Counted from the first letter of the stretch, positions 1 through 8,200 are shown. The stretch is DNA of 64,000 nt from Actinomycetes bacterium (GCA_021787475.1 JAJYLW010000007.1:1-64000); one strand, 5' to 3'. Notes: generated from the letters alone by a model not told the origin. A program made the numbers and translations.

Positions 1-344
1 CCTCGCTGAAAGCGGCCGCCTGATGAGCGCGAAGCTGCTTCGTGGATTGAATATGGAAAAGGAAAACCTTAAAACCTCTTCCACCTTAGATCAGGAAAAG
101 GTTGTCTTGACAATGGGGTCCACTTCCCAGGTTTGCAGACGGGACCGTACGTCCTAACTTCGCTCACACACCGTCAAAATTGGGGTTTAAGCCAAAGAGG
201 ACAAAATGAAAGGCCGCAAACCGAAGCCCACTGCCTTTTTAAGCCGTTTCGTTCGTACGAACCACAAAAAAACAGGCCTTTCCCCAACGTTTTTTTTATT
301 CAAAAATGGAAATAAGCAGGCCGGCGTGCAATCTATTGCACCCC
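1..344. other. Left-edge region without a supportable gene
   Basis: A frame open at the left edge runs from base 2 to a TAA at 155-157 (51 codons). It could be the tail of a gene starting outside the window, but I recognise no family in it. Bases 158-344 contain only short open frames with no plausible ribosome binding site. The stretch is more AT-rich than most of the window. Confidence 0.3.
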
Positions 345-381
345 AAAAAAAGGGAGGGCTTCCGTAATAGGAAGCCCTCCC
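345..381 (-). terminator. Rho-independent terminator of the 424-815 gene
   Basis: A perfect 12-bp inverted repeat (352-363 paired with 370-381, 6-nt loop) is followed on the minus strand by seven T residues (plus-strand A run 345-351). It lies 43 bases downstream of the minus-strand stop at 424-426, which supports that reading frame as once transcribed. Confidence 0.8.
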
Positions 382-423
382 AAAGCCCTGAGGGGCCGTT
401 TAAGCTTCTGTCTGGCCTGCCTG

Positions 424-815
424 CTACAGTTCTTCCAGCGTGCTCCCCTCAAAGGCTGAATCAACCTCAGCCGCCCTCTCTAAAGCATTCTTGGCCAAGT
501 TAGACAAGCCGCTGCTCCCCGCTTCGTCTTCCCATGAAAGCAGGTCGTATACTTCCGCCGGCGCCTGGCAGACATCGGCGCGGTAGTTGTTTTCCTTGCC
601 CTGCCAGCGGGTGACGTATCTTTGCGCCACCACGTAGCGGCCAGCGTTGGTTTTGTAAATGCTTACCTCACTCCAGCGGCTGTTTTGCGGTCCCTGGTGG
701 TCATGACCGTCTACCTCAGACAGTAGCTGACCAATGAACGAACATCCTTGCCGCCGTCCTTGCGGATTGTGTAGCGTTTTGTGTCGGTTTCGGTGCTATT
801 TGTGGTATCGTTCAC
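424..815 (-). pseudogene. Unknown small protein gene with a single-base frameshift
   Basis: A GTG at 815-813 sits just after a strong GGAAAGGAAGG ribosome binding site on the minus strand and opens a frame reading VNDTTNSTETDTKRYTIRKD. It hits TAG at 711-713. The -1 frame continues without a stop as FIGQLLSEVDGHD and then an SIYKTNAGRYVVAQRYVTRW segment, ending at the TAG at 424-426. Adding one T near 736-738 (CGTTC to CGTTTC) gives one protein of about 130 residues, reading KDVRFIGQLL across the junction. I do not recognise the family. The good start site and the terminator at 345-381 suggest a real gene. Either it is inactivated or one base is missing from the assembly. Confidence 0.6.
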
Positions 816-938
816 GGCCTTCCTTTCCCTCGAAATTTGCTTGGCATGTTTGGAATAGTGTTTGGAAAGAGAAATTGGAGGAATTGCCGAGCGGAAATCA
901 GACAGGAATAAATAGTAATATTTGCAGGTAAAAAGCGG

Positions 939-1014
939 TGGTGGAGGATACCGGATTCGAACCGGTGACCTCCTGCGTGCAAAGCAGGCGCTCTCCCAGC
1001 TGAGCTAATCCCCC
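939..1014 (-). tRNA. tRNA-Ala (anticodon TGC)
   Basis: The minus strand gives a complete 76-nt cloverleaf. It has a 7-bp acceptor (GGGGGAT with ATCCTCC), a D arm TAGCTCAGCTGGGAGAGC, an anticodon stem CCTGC/GCAGG with loop TTTGCAC, and a T arm GGTTCGAATCC. CCA is encoded at 939-941. Confidence 0.97.
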
Positions 1015-1019
1015 AAAAA

Positions 1020-1124
1020 GCAGATAGTGGATGGTGGATTATGGATGGTGGAAATGCCTGGCTTTCATTCTGGATTAAAATCCAGACAGTCTAACTACCA
1101 TCTACTATCCGCCATCTACTATCT
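1020..1124. repeat. Family A repeat forming an inverted pair between two tRNA genes
   Basis: CAGATAGTGGATGGTGG at 1020-1036 is mirrored by CCGCCATCTACTATCTG near 1108-1124 (one or two mismatches), so the spacer between the two tRNA-Ala genes could fold on itself. The same GGATGGTGGA-type tract recurs at 1208-1245, 3722-3776, 3854-3890, 11078-11122, 23168-23190, 28815-28862, 40013-40070, 58622-58652, 61600-61653, 63484-63515 and 63957-64000. Confidence 0.7.
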
Positions 1125-1131
1125 GATTTTT

Positions 1132-1207
<76 letters not shown>

Positions 1208-1301
1208 AAAAAGCAGACGGTGGATGGTGGATTATGGCTGGTGGATGCCCGCCATTTACGTCCTTGCCGCCATCCGGCTGCAGATATTTTAACCCAGCCT
1301 G

Positions 1302-1958
1302 TCAGGCTTTGGGAAGAACTGGGCGGGAAGCGCGGCGGCGCCGAGCCTTTGCCATGGCGGCGCCGTCGCAAAGGATGTCAACTGCTTTACTGCCGTCCGG
1401 GGCTGGGCTCCCGGTGATCAGTCTCCGGATCAGTAACGGACCAAGCAGCATATCGGCCGCAAGGTCAACGTCAAGATCGGGGCGGAGTTCACCGCGCTCC
1501 TTTCCCTCCCGGATGGCGGCGATGATCTTCCGCCGCCGGCTCATCACCAGATTCTCCTTGACCGCCCGGGCGAGCTGCGGGCTGTGGCCTATCTCTCCCA
1601 GCAGGCTTCTTAAGGATGAAGACAGGCGTTGGGCGCTTTTCGTGCAACTGACGCGGCCCAACGAATCCATAAATGAGGCCAGGCGCTCCCGCACGGGGCC
1701 GCCCTCGGGCATCCCGGCCTGTTCAGCTGCCCGCTTCAGCGCCGCCATCACCAGTTCTGGTTTCGATGGCCAGCGCCGGTAAATCGATGGCTTGCCGACA
1801 CTGGCCCGCCGCGCGACAGCCTCGATTGACATGCCGCCATACCCGTCCCTGGCAAGCAGCTCCATGACGGCGTCAAGGATCGCGCGGCCAATGGCAGGAT
1901 CGCGTGGGCGGCCCGAGTGTGACCGCGGCGGCATGGTGCTTGCGCGTGCGGGACTCAT
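1302..1958 (-). CDS. TetR family transcriptional regulator
   Basis: This 218-residue protein has a TetR-type N-terminal helix-turn-helix, with a GYGGMSIEAVARRASVGK segment followed by SIYRRWPSKPELV near residues 40-70. The C-terminal ligand domain is poorly conserved, as is usual. Its ATG overlaps the TGA of the upstream exporter gene (ATGA, 1955-1958), so the two are translationally coupled in one operon. By analogy with other TetR/exporter pairs it probably represses that operon, and a candidate operator lies in front of the exporter at 3639-3656. The inducer is unknown. Confidence 0.88.
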   Translation of the reverse strand: MSPARASTMPPRSHSGRPRDPAIGRAILDAVMELLARDGYGGMSIEAVARRASVGKPSIYRRWPSKPELVMAALKRAAEQAGMPEGGPVRERLASFMDSLGRVSCTKSAQRLSSSLRSLLGEIGHSPQLARAVKENLVMSRRRKIIAAIREGKERGELRPDLDVDLAADMLLGPLLIRRLITGSPAPDGSKAVDILCDGAAMAKARRRRASRPVLPKA

Positions 1959-3607
1959 GGCTCCAGGAACTCAGCCCGGACCGGCTCCGCACCTGTCTCA
2001 CGGGCAAGCGCTTCTGCCTCAGCGGGGGACAGGGCGGCCTCGCTGCCGCGGCCGACATAGACCCTCTCCATCCTCTCCCTCTCGGCGCTGTCCGGCTCAG
2101 GCCGGTTCGGCAGCCAGATCAGCGCCACGAGCGCTCCGGCAAGCGCAAACAGCGAGCCCAGAACGAGCGCCCGGTCCATGCCTGCTATGAAAGACGATAC
2201 GGCGGTGCGGTACAAGCCCTGGCCGGCGGCGCCGCCCATTCTGGCGGCCACCGCCAGCGCACCTCCCACAGAACTCTTTACCTGCTCAGATACGCCCGCG
2301 GGCATGTGCGATATGGCCGAACCGAAACCGGATGCATATGTTGAGCTGAAAATACTGCCCAGCACCGCCACGCCGAGCGCCCCGCCGATCTGCCGGGTGG
2401 TGTCGTTCATTGCCGAGCCGACACCGGCTTTCTCCTTCGGTAGAGAGCCCATGATCGATTCGGTGGCCGGCGTCATCGTCAGAGCCATGCCCACAACCAG
2501 CACGATCATTGAGGGCAACAAGTTCCAGTAATCAGAGCCGGGGGTAGTGCGCGATATCAGAAACAGGCCGGTGGCGGCCACGGTCATTCCCGTGCAGACA
2601 AGCACTTTATTTCCCAGTTTGCTCACCAGAATCCCCGCCATCGGCGCCACCATCATCATCACCAGCGCCACTGGCATCTGGCGGATGCCGGCCTGAAACG
2701 GCGAATAGCCAAGCAGGAATTGCAAGTACTGGCTCATGAAAAACATCGACCCGAACATGGCGAAGAACACGAGCGTGATCGCGATACTGGCCGCCGTGAA
2801 GCGCGGATTCTCGAAGAAACGAAGGTTCAGCATCGGATGATCCGAGTGCACCTCCCACCAGATGAAAATGAAGAGAATCACGGCCGCCGCCGTGAAACCG
2901 GCAAGGATGGCCGGCGAAGTCCAGCCGCGGTTGGGCGCCTCGATGATCGAGAACACCAGCGACATCAAGCCCGTGATCGAGAGGACGGCGCCGACCGGGT
3001 CGACCGGAGGCACGTTCGGGTCCCTGGAGTTGGGAACAATCAACCTCCCCGCGGTGATGGCAATTATCACAATCGGCACGTTTATCAAAAAAACCGATCC
3101 CCACCAGAAATGGTCCAGAAGGGCGCCGCCAACGAGCGGCCCGATGCCGATGCCAGCGCCGGAAACTCCCGCCCAGATGCCGATTGCCCGGCCACGTTCC
3201 TCCGCCGGGAAAACGTTTGTCAGGATCGACAGCGTCGACGGCATGATCATGGCGCCGCCGATTCCCATTAGCGCCCGCGTGCCGATCAGCATCGATGCCG
3301 ACGTTGCAAACGCCGACGCGGCCGAGCCGGCGCCAAAGACAAACAGCCCGATGCTGAGCACGAGCCGCCGGCCAAAGCGGTCCGACAGGCTGCCGGCTGT
3401 GAGCAGCAGCCCGGCAAACACGAGCACGTAAGCGTCAACCATCCACTGGAGCTGGCTGTTGGAGGCATGAAGATCGCGCACGAGCGTGGGGATGGCGACG
3501 TTCAGCACGGTATTATCCAGGCCGATAACCAGCAGGCTCATGCAAAGAACTGCCAGGATCCACCAGCGCCGGCGGTAGACTTCATCGCGTTTAATGCTTG
3601 CGGACAC
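1955..3607 (-). CDS. MFS multidrug exporter, DHA2 (EmrB/QacA) family, 14 TM
   Basis: The 550-residue inner-membrane protein has the length and spacing of 14-helix drug:proton antiporters. Helix 1 carries LDNTVLNVAIPTL, the DHA2 signature (LDxTVxNVAxP). The SLSDRFGRR loop between helices 2 and 3 is MFS motif A. GISGAGIGIGP-like glycines (seen as AGVSGAGIGIGPLVGG) match antiporter motif C in helix 5. The hydrophilic C-terminal tail of about 50 residues is acidic. It is the first gene of an operon with the TetR gene at 1302-1958. A drug or toxic-compound efflux role is inferred from the family; the substrate cannot be read from sequence. Confidence 0.92.
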   Translation of the reverse strand: MSASIKRDEVYRRRWWILAVLCMSLLVIGLDNTVLNVAIPTLVRDLHASNSQLQWMVDAYVLVFAGLLLTAGSLSDRFGRRLVLSIGLFVFGAGSAASAFATSASMLIGTRALMGIGGAMIMPSTLSILTNVFPAEERGRAIGIWAGVSGAGIGIGPLVGGALLDHFWWGSVFLINVPIVIIAITAGRLIVPNSRDPNVPPVDPVGAVLSITGLMSLVFSIIEAPNRGWTSPAILAGFTAAAVILFIFIWWEVHSDHPMLNLRFFENPRFTAASIAITLVFFAMFGSMFFMSQYLQFLLGYSPFQAGIRQMPVALVMMMVAPMAGILVSKLGNKVLVCTGMTVAATGLFLISRTTPGSDYWNLLPSMIVLVVGMALTMTPATESIMGSLPKEKAGVGSAMNDTTRQIGGALGVAVLGSIFSSTYASGFGSAISHMPAGVSEQVKSSVGGALAVAARMGGAAGQGLYRTAVSSFIAGMDRALVLGSLFALAGALVALIWLPNRPEPDSAERERMERVYVGRGSEAALSPAEAEALARETGAEPVRAEFLEP

Positions 3608-3638
3608 CCGTTTCTCCTTCCGCTGCCAAAAAATAAAT

Positions 3639-3656
3639 AACGTAACCGTATCGTTT
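3639..3656. promoter_or_regulatory. Candidate TetR operator in the exporter promoter region
   Basis: AACGTAACCGTATCGTTT is an imperfect dyad of the AACGNNAC...GTNNCGTT type often bound by TetR regulators. It lies 32 bases upstream of the exporter start. Inference only. Confidence 0.4.
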
Positions 3657-3776
3657 CACAATTTCTCTATCCTAGCAGCATTGAGGGTTAAAAGGAAATA
3701 CTGCCGTGGCGGCTTCAGAATGTCGGGTTTGGGGTTTGGGGTTTAATCCAAAGTCCAAGGTCCACCGTCCGGTTTT

Positions 3777-3853
3777 TGGTGGGCGTACCTGGATTCGAAC
3801 CAGGGACCTCATCCTTATCAGAGATGCGCTCTAACCGGCTGAGCTATACGCCC
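3777..3853 (-). tRNA. tRNA-Ile (anticodon GAT)
   Basis: A 77-nt cloverleaf on the minus strand: acceptor GGGCGTA/TACGCCC, D arm TAGCTCAGCCGGTTAGAGC, anticodon stem CATCT/GGATG (one non-canonical pair) with loop CTGATAA, T arm GGTTCGAATCC, CCA encoded at 3777-3779. A family A repeat tract abuts each end. Confidence 0.97.
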
Positions 3854-4013
3854 AAAAAGCGGATGCTGGTTGCTGGTTGCTGGATGCCGGAACAACCCAA
3901 CCCCCCTGGGGTGCGGCGCCGTGTGTAGTTTAGCTAATGCCGCTGCGGGCTGGCAAGAGACATCCGTATTGCCTGTGATTCATAATCCCGCGAGGGGGAA
4001 ACTTAATAACGCC

Positions 4014-4042
4014 TGGCAAAGGGCCTTGAGCCGGATTATAAT
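4014..4042 (+). promoter_or_regulatory. Candidate sigma-A promoter of the bifunctional nuclease gene
   Basis: A perfect -10 TATAAT (4037-4042) lies 17 bases after a weak -35 TGGCAA (4014-4019). The start codon follows at 4061, so the leader would be only about a dozen bases. Confidence 0.5.
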
Positions 4043-4060
4043 GGCATTACAGAGTGCGTC

Positions 4061-4546
4061 ATGAAAGAAATGATCCTTTACGGCATCAGTTTTGACGTAA
4101 TCGGCAAGCAGCCGATTATCCTTCTCAAAACGGCCGACGCCAATAAATTCCTGCCCATCTGGATTGGCCATCAGGAGGCGGCTGCTATCCTGATGAGGCT
4201 GCAGGGGACCGAGCTTCCCCGGCCGATGACGCACGATCTGATGACGTCAATCATTTCCCAGCTGGATGCCGAGGTGCTTCGCGTTACTGTCACTGAACTG
4301 CGCGAGAATACTTTTTACGCGCTGCTGACCCTGCGGCTGGCGGGAGACGAGGTGGAGGTAGACTCGCGCCCCAGCGACGCCCTTGCCCTGGCGGTGCGGA
4401 CAAATGCTCCCATTTTTGCCGCTGAGCGGCTGATTGAGGACAACGCCGTTGAGTTTGATCATGAAGTTGAGGATTCGGAAGAGGTTGTCGAGAAATTTCG
4501 CGCCTTCCTAGACAACGTCCAGCCTGAAGATTTCAAGGATGACTAA
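4061..4546 (+). CDS. Bifunctional nuclease (BFN/DUF151) domain protein
   Basis: At 161 residues this matches the usual length of the BFN family. Recognisable family segments are LPIWIGHQEAAAIL (residues 31-44), LTHDLM-like PMTHDLM near 54-60, and VDSRPSDALALAVRTNAPIF in the second half, the family's most conserved stretch. The C-terminus is strongly acidic. Members are small soluble proteins, some with reported DNase/RNase activity; the physiological role here is unknown. The gene stands alone between tRNA-Ile and the convergent deacetylase gene, with its own likely promoter at 4014-4042. The ribosome binding site is weak. A family B repeat follows directly after the stop. Confidence 0.9.
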   Translation: MKEMILYGISFDVIGKQPIILLKTADANKFLPIWIGHQEAAAILMRLQGTELPRPMTHDLMTSIISQLDAEVLRVTVTELRENTFYALLTLRLAGDEVEVDSRPSDALALAVRTNAPIFAAERLIEDNAVEFDHEVEDSEEVVEKFRAFLDNVQPEDFKDD

Positions 4547-4595
4547 CGGGCTTTTTCGCTCGCCCTCGCGACGAACGGCCAAATGGGATAGGCTC
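4547..4595. repeat. Family B repeat, half copy
   Basis: A CTTTTTCGCTCGCCCTCGCG segment followed by ACGAAC and ending in AAATGGGATAGGCTCC. It matches the right half of the long hairpin element at 59821-59999. It occupies most of the gap between two convergent genes. Confidence 0.65.
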
Positions 4596-4636
4596 CAAAT
4601 CCGCGTCGGATCATTTGTTCAACTTGGAGTTTTGAA

Positions 4637-5443
4637 CTAAAGGTCCCGGTATGAGATCAGCCGGGCGCCGCTTTCGTCGATCATCTGCCTGAATGCCGGG
4701 CCAAGCAGCATGTCCAGCTCATTGGCGCGGGGCCCGCTGTAACTTGAGGCCCGCCCGAGGCCCTCGTCAACATAGCCGGGATGGCACATGAACTCAAGGA
4801 CGCCGGCGCACTCCGACAACCGCCGGCGCAGCGGCTCTCTGAAATCCCTGCCTTCCATCACCTCGATCCCAAAAAAGCAGTCGGGCGTTTTCAGCGGCGC
4901 GCCCGCAACCGGGATGCCCGCCGCAGCCCGTACCGCCAGCCCCTCTAAACTCCGCGGCCGTAACCGGTAGCCGCGCATCCTGTTAATCCCGAGCCGGGGG
5001 CAGAGTCTCCCGATGACGCGGCGCAGGCGCGGATGCGCATGCAGGTGATGATGGCTGTCGATATGGGTCGGGACGATGCCCATTTTGAGGCACTCTTCTA
5101 TTTGTGCCGCAATCTCCGCTTCCAGCTCCCGTGTGCGGGCCCAGCCGCCGCTGAGGCGCAGGAGGGCCCCGGCTACGCCGGGGAGGCGGCCGTCCGTTCC
5201 CACCAGCGAAGGAACCTTCCCGGCAGGCAGCGCCGGTTTGCCGGAAGTGAGGTTCAGGTGCAACCCCACTCCCAGCCCGGCGTTCTCCTTTGCCAGTGCG
5301 GCCGCCTGCAGCGCCGCCGGCCCCGTGACCATCAGCGTCGTGCTTGATACGGTTCCCCAGCGGTGTGCTTCGATGACGCCCCGGTTGACTCCCTCGGTGA
5401 GGCCAAAGTCATCAGCGTTGATAATCAGTTTTTTTGTACTCAC
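4637..5443 (-). CDS. ChbG/HpnK-family carbohydrate deacetylase (YdjC-like)
   Basis: The 268-residue protein begins VSTKKLIINADDFGLTEGVNRG. NADDFG supplies the metal-binding Asp of the YdjC/ChbG fold. HIDSHHHLHAHP near the middle and EFMCHPGYVDEG towards the C-terminus hold the other metal and catalytic residues. Family members remove acetyl groups from chito-oligosaccharides or from hopanoid intermediates; no hopanoid genes are nearby, so the substrate is open. The GTG at 5441-5443 is preferred because homologues start just before this motif and the upstream extension runs through a family B repeat and over the 5657-5893 gene. The ribosome binding site is weak. Confidence 0.85.
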   Translation of the reverse strand: MSTKKLIINADDFGLTEGVNRGVIEAHRWGTVSSTTLMVTGPAALQAAALAKENAGLGVGLHLNLTSGKPALPAGKVPSLVGTDGRLPGVAGALLRLSGGWARTRELEAEIAAQIEECLKMGIVPTHIDSHHHLHAHPRLRRVIGRLCPRLGINRMRGYRLRPRSLEGLAVRAAAGIPVAGAPLKTPDCFFGIEVMEGRDFREPLRRRLSECAGVLEFMCHPGYVDEGLGRASSYSGPRANELDMLLGPAFRQMIDESGARLISYRDL

Positions 5444-5468
5444 AAGAAATGCGCAGCCGGCATGGCCC

Positions 5469-5527
5469 GGAGCCGAGTTCTGTACTTCGCTCGGCCTCGC
5501 CATGAACTGCCCAATCGGATGGGCTCT
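5469..5527. repeat. Family B repeat
   Basis: GAGCCGAGTTCTG ... CGCTCGGCCTCGCC ... CAATCGGATGGGCTCT has the inverted GAGCC/GGGCTC ends of family B. It sits in the promoter region of the deacetylase gene. Confidence 0.6.
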
Positions 5528-5656
5528 AAATTGACGCCGTGGAAGTTTGACATCACCGGTTTTGGGGACATATTTTAACGTCCTGATCGTAATGGGAAAC
5601 CTGCGCTCTGTCCAGGAGCAGGAAAAGCAAAATGACAAAGTTTGGAGGTGAAGAGG

Positions 5657-5893
5657 ATGGCAGCAGCATATGTGCTTGTGAACGCCGCCCCCGGGCGCAC
5701 CGGCGAAGCGCGCAAAAAAATGGCGGACATTCCCGGCGTAAAAAGCGCGCTGGCGGTGACCGGCGCCTACGACATCATCGTTTTCATTGAGGGCGCCGAC
5801 ATCAGTGAACTCGGCAACAGGGTCGTCTCTCACATTCAGTCAATTGAGGGCGTAACCCAGACGATGACCTGCGTCGTGGTTGAGCTTCCTTAG
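5657..5893 (+). CDS. Stand-alone Lrp/AsnC ligand-binding (RAM) domain protein
   Basis: This 78-residue protein consists of a single RAM/ACT-like fold: AAAYVLVNAAPGRTGEA, VTGAYDIIVFIEG and a closing beta strand TMTCVVVEL. There is no DNA-binding helix-turn-helix. Such stand-alone domains bind amino acids or modulate full-length Lrp/AsnC regulators by mixed oligomers. The ATG at 5657 follows a strong GGAGGTG six bases upstream; an in-frame TTG at 5642 would overlap that site and is rejected. It is monocistronic, flanked by family B repeats on both sides. The partner regulator is not in the window. Confidence 0.9.
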   Translation: MAAAYVLVNAAPGRTGEARKKMADIPGVKSALAVTGAYDIIVFIEGADISELGNRVVSHIQSIEGVTQTMTCVVVELP

Positions 5894-5895
5894 GA

Positions 5896-5950
5896 GGCCT
5901 ATAGCTTTTTCGCTCGGCCTCGCCACGAATTACTTACCGGGACAGGCTCT
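5896..5950. repeat. Family B repeat
   Basis: CTATAGCTTTTTCGCTCGGC, then CTCGCCACGAATTACTTACC and a GGGACAGGCTCT end. It starts at the stop codon of the RAM-domain gene. Confidence 0.65.
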
Positions 5951-6018
5951 GCGGCCAGGTTTTTTCTGAACGCCGGCCGGGGCGCGAAGATCATGGCGCC
6001 TGAGCCAAAATTCGGCCG

Positions 6019-7143
6019 TCAGCCGTTCAGAAATCCCGGCACGTCAAGATTCTTTGCCGGCCGGCGCTGCGTGCCCGGCGCCCGGTTAAACCCGGTGGCA
6101 ATCACGGTTACCTGGATCATGTCGCCCAGGATATCGTCAATCACGGTGCCGAAGATAATGTTGGCGTCGGGAGCGGCAGCCCCGGCCACTACCTGCGCCG
6201 CCTCATTGGCTTCATGGAGGGCGCAGTCGCCGCCGCCCTTGACGTTCAGTAAAATTCCGCGCGCCCCTTCGATGGAGGTCTCCAGGAGCGGTGAGCCGAT
6301 TGCCTGACGCGCCGCTTCGACGGCGCGGTTTTCTCCGGATGCCTGGCCGATCCCCATCAGGGCGCTGCCGGCACCGCTCATGATTGTGCGCACATCGGCG
6401 AAATCCAGGTTAATCAGCCCAGGGCGGTTGATGAGGTCGCAGATGCTCTGTACCCCCTGTCTGAGGACGTCATCGGCAATGGCAAAAGCGTCAACCAGGC
6501 TCGTCCCCGGGTCGACAACCTGAAGCAGGCGGTCATTGGGCACAACGATGACTGTGTCGGCGGCCTCACGCAACTGCCGGATTCCCTCCTCGGCCTGGAT
6601 GTTGCGCTTGGTGCCTTCAAAGCTGAAGGGCCGGGTGACAATGCCAATGGCAAGCGCGCCCGCCTCGCGCGCCGCCGCGGCAATAACGGGCGCGGCGCCG
6701 GTGCCGGTGCCGCCGCCCTCGCCGGCGGTGACAAACACAAGATCGGCGCCCCGCAACACCTTCTTGATCTCGTCCCGGCTCCTCTCCATCGCCGCAACGC
6801 CAACAGACGGATCGGCGCCGCCGCCCAGCCCGCACGTGAGCTCGCCGCCAACGTGCATTTTCACGTCGACGTCGCACACCTCCAGCGATTGGGCGTCCGT
6901 ATTGATGGCGATGAATTCGACGCCGTTTGCTCCAGCCGCCACCATCCTGTTGACCGCGTTGGTGCCGCCCCCGCCAACCCCAACCACCTTGATGGCAGCA
7001 AGATAGGCCTGCTCCTGGGCAGGAGCGGCAGTCTTTCTGGGAGTCGGTCTTTTTTCCTCGATGCTTACGTCTTCAGATATGTGCTCCGTAGACTGGAAGA
7101 GGCTCGCGAGCGCCCCTTCCCTCATGCTGGCTCGTGTTCCCAT
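6019..7143 (-). CDS. ftsZ: Cell division GTPase FtsZ
   Basis: FtsZ polymerises into the division ring. The 374-residue protein has the tubulin signature GGGTGTG at residues 143-149, the nucleotide-binding VVGVGGGGTNAVNRM near 53-67, the T7 loop segment LINLDFADVRTIM with its catalytic Asp, and a C-terminal DVPGFL resembling the conserved tail peptide that binds partners. About 48 residues precede the GTPase core, longer than usual, and the linker before the tail is very short. The ATG at 7143 is chosen because AAAGGAG lies 8 bases upstream; this start overlaps the end of the ParA-type gene by 71 bases. FtsZ normally lies in the dcw cluster; here it is next to the origin, so a second copy elsewhere is possible. 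Confidence 0.93.
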   Translation of the reverse strand: MGTRASMREGALASLFQSTEHISEDVSIEEKRPTPRKTAAPAQEQAYLAAIKVVGVGGGGTNAVNRMVAAGANGVEFIAINTDAQSLEVCDVDVKMHVGGELTCGLGGGADPSVGVAAMERSRDEIKKVLRGADLVFVTAGEGGGTGTGAAPVIAAAAREAGALAIGIVTRPFSFEGTKRNIQAEEGIRQLREAADTVIVVPNDRLLQVVDPGTSLVDAFAIADDVLRQGVQSICDLINRPGLINLDFADVRTIMSGAGSALMGIGQASGENRAVEAARQAIGSPLLETSIEGARGILLNVKGGGDCALHEANEAAQVVAGAAAPDANIIFGTVIDDILGDMIQVTVIATGFNRAPGTQRRPAKNLDVPGFLNG

Positions 7144-7915
7144 TGAGCAACTCCTTTGCCAGTTTACGGTATGTTTCCGCGGCCGCGCCTCCCGGATCAT
7201 AGGACAGGATTGACCGCCCCTGAACCGGAGCCTCCGCGAACTTGATTGTTTTCCTGACAATTGTTTTAAAAACAAGATCGCCAAAACCGTCCTTGAGAAC
7301 GTCTACCGCCTCGCGTCCATGGACCGTGCGGGCATCGAACATCGTTGGCAGAATTCCCCTGATCCTGACGTCGGGGTTCAGGTTCTCCCTGATCATCTCC
7401 AGCGTTTTCTCCAGTTGCGCCAGACCCCTGAGCGACAGGTACTCGCACTGGACCGGAACAATGACGCCGGTAGCCGCAGTGAGCGCGTTGATCGTCAGCA
7501 GCCCGAGCGACGGCGGCGTATCAATAAGAATATAGTCATAGCCGTGCCTGATCTCCATCAGCGCTTTCTCCAGCGCCCGCTCCCTGCCAATCGCCGACGA
7601 CAGGGCCAGCTCCGCGCCCGCCAGATCAATGCTTGCCGGCGCTATGTCGATTTCGCAGCGGTGGATAATGCTCGCAATCGAGTCCCGGTGCACAAGCACA
7701 TTAAACATGCTGCGCGTGAGAGTGTCCGGGTTGAGGCCCTGGCTCATCGACAGATTTCCTTGCGGATCAAGGTCAATTGCCAGAACGCGGTGGTGAAGCT
7801 CGCGCAAGGCGACGCCTGTATTCAGGGTGGAGGTTGTCTTCGCAACCCCGCCTTTTTGATTGGCAAAAGCCAATATGGTGGCCAACTGCCCTCCAGACGG
7901 ACGCGGGTATAACAT
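7073..7915 (-). CDS. parA: ParA/Soj-type chromosome partitioning ATPase
   Basis: The protein (280 residues from the ATG at 7915) has the deviant Walker A KGGVAKTT at residues 21-28, DLDPQGNLS (Walker A') and DYILIDTPPSLG (Walker B). These are diagnostic of ParA/MinD ATPases, which segregate chromosomes or position cell structures. A TTG at 7996 would add 27 residues and follows a palindrome at 8000-8017, so the start is uncertain. Its tail overlaps ftsZ by 71 bases, and no parB follows. The pairing with ftsZ could instead mean a role in division-site placement. It is divergent from dnaA across the presumed origin. Confidence 0.88.
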   Translation of the reverse strand: MLYPRPSGGQLATILAFANQKGGVAKTTSTLNTGVALRELHHRVLAIDLDPQGNLSMSQGLNPDTLTRSMFNVLVHRDSIASIIHRCEIDIAPASIDLAGAELALSSAIGRERALEKALMEIRHGYDYILIDTPPSLGLLTINALTAATGVIVPVQCEYLSLRGLAQLEKTLEMIRENLNPDVRIRGILPTMFDARTVHGREAVDVLKDGFGDLVFKTIVRKTIKFAEAPVQGRSILSYDPGGAAAETYRKLAKELLNGNTSQHEGRGAREPLPVYGAHI

Positions 7916-7999
7916 CAAATTGAATCGCGGCGCCTGTTCGCCGCTTTCCCGACTGCTATTTGTTCTATCCCGGCAATGAAATTCCTCTGCGAACAAACC

Positions 8000-8017
8000 G
8001 TAGTCAGTTTTGACTAC
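8000..8017. promoter_or_regulatory. Perfect dyad upstream of the parA-type gene
   Basis: GTAGTCAGTTTTGACTAC is a perfect 7-bp inverted repeat with a 4-base spacer, immediately upstream of the possible TTG start at 7996. It may be an operator or partition-related site. Confidence 0.4.
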
Positions 8018-8200
8018 TTTGGCGCGGCGGCGCCGGTTTTTTCTCCACAGCCTTTTAACAGTTGTGGATATCTTTTAAATCTGCTTGATTAGCAGGCCGC
8101 TTGCCCCTGATTGCCGCATCCCGCCGCCCTCCCGGCAAACGCGCTTTTTAAAGCATCAGGCCGCGGGAATTATCCACACTACCTGTGGAAAACATCCCTT
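8018..8200. other. oriC: Candidate chromosomal replication origin (oriC) with DnaA boxes
   Basis: The 370-base gap between divergent parA and dnaA holds two facing pairs of DnaA-box matches. The first pair is TTCTCCACA (8041-8049) with ATATCCACA on the minus strand (8063-8071). The second is the consensus TTATCCACA (8170-8178) with TTTTCCACA on the minus strand (8184-8192). A moderately AT-rich stretch (8050-8095) lies between the first pair and the GC-rich centre. A second AT-rich gap (9724-9977, between dnaA and dnaN) could hold the unwinding element. Gene context (dnaA-dnaN-recF-gyrB-gyrA) agrees with an origin. Cumulative GC skew would test it. Confidence 0.75.

Noticed and set aside
5444..5833. 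N-terminal extension of the ChbG/HpnK-like deacetylase by 130 residues
   Set aside because: It has no resemblance to the family, overlaps the oppositely oriented RAM-domain gene with its strong ribosome binding site, and passes through a family B repeat.
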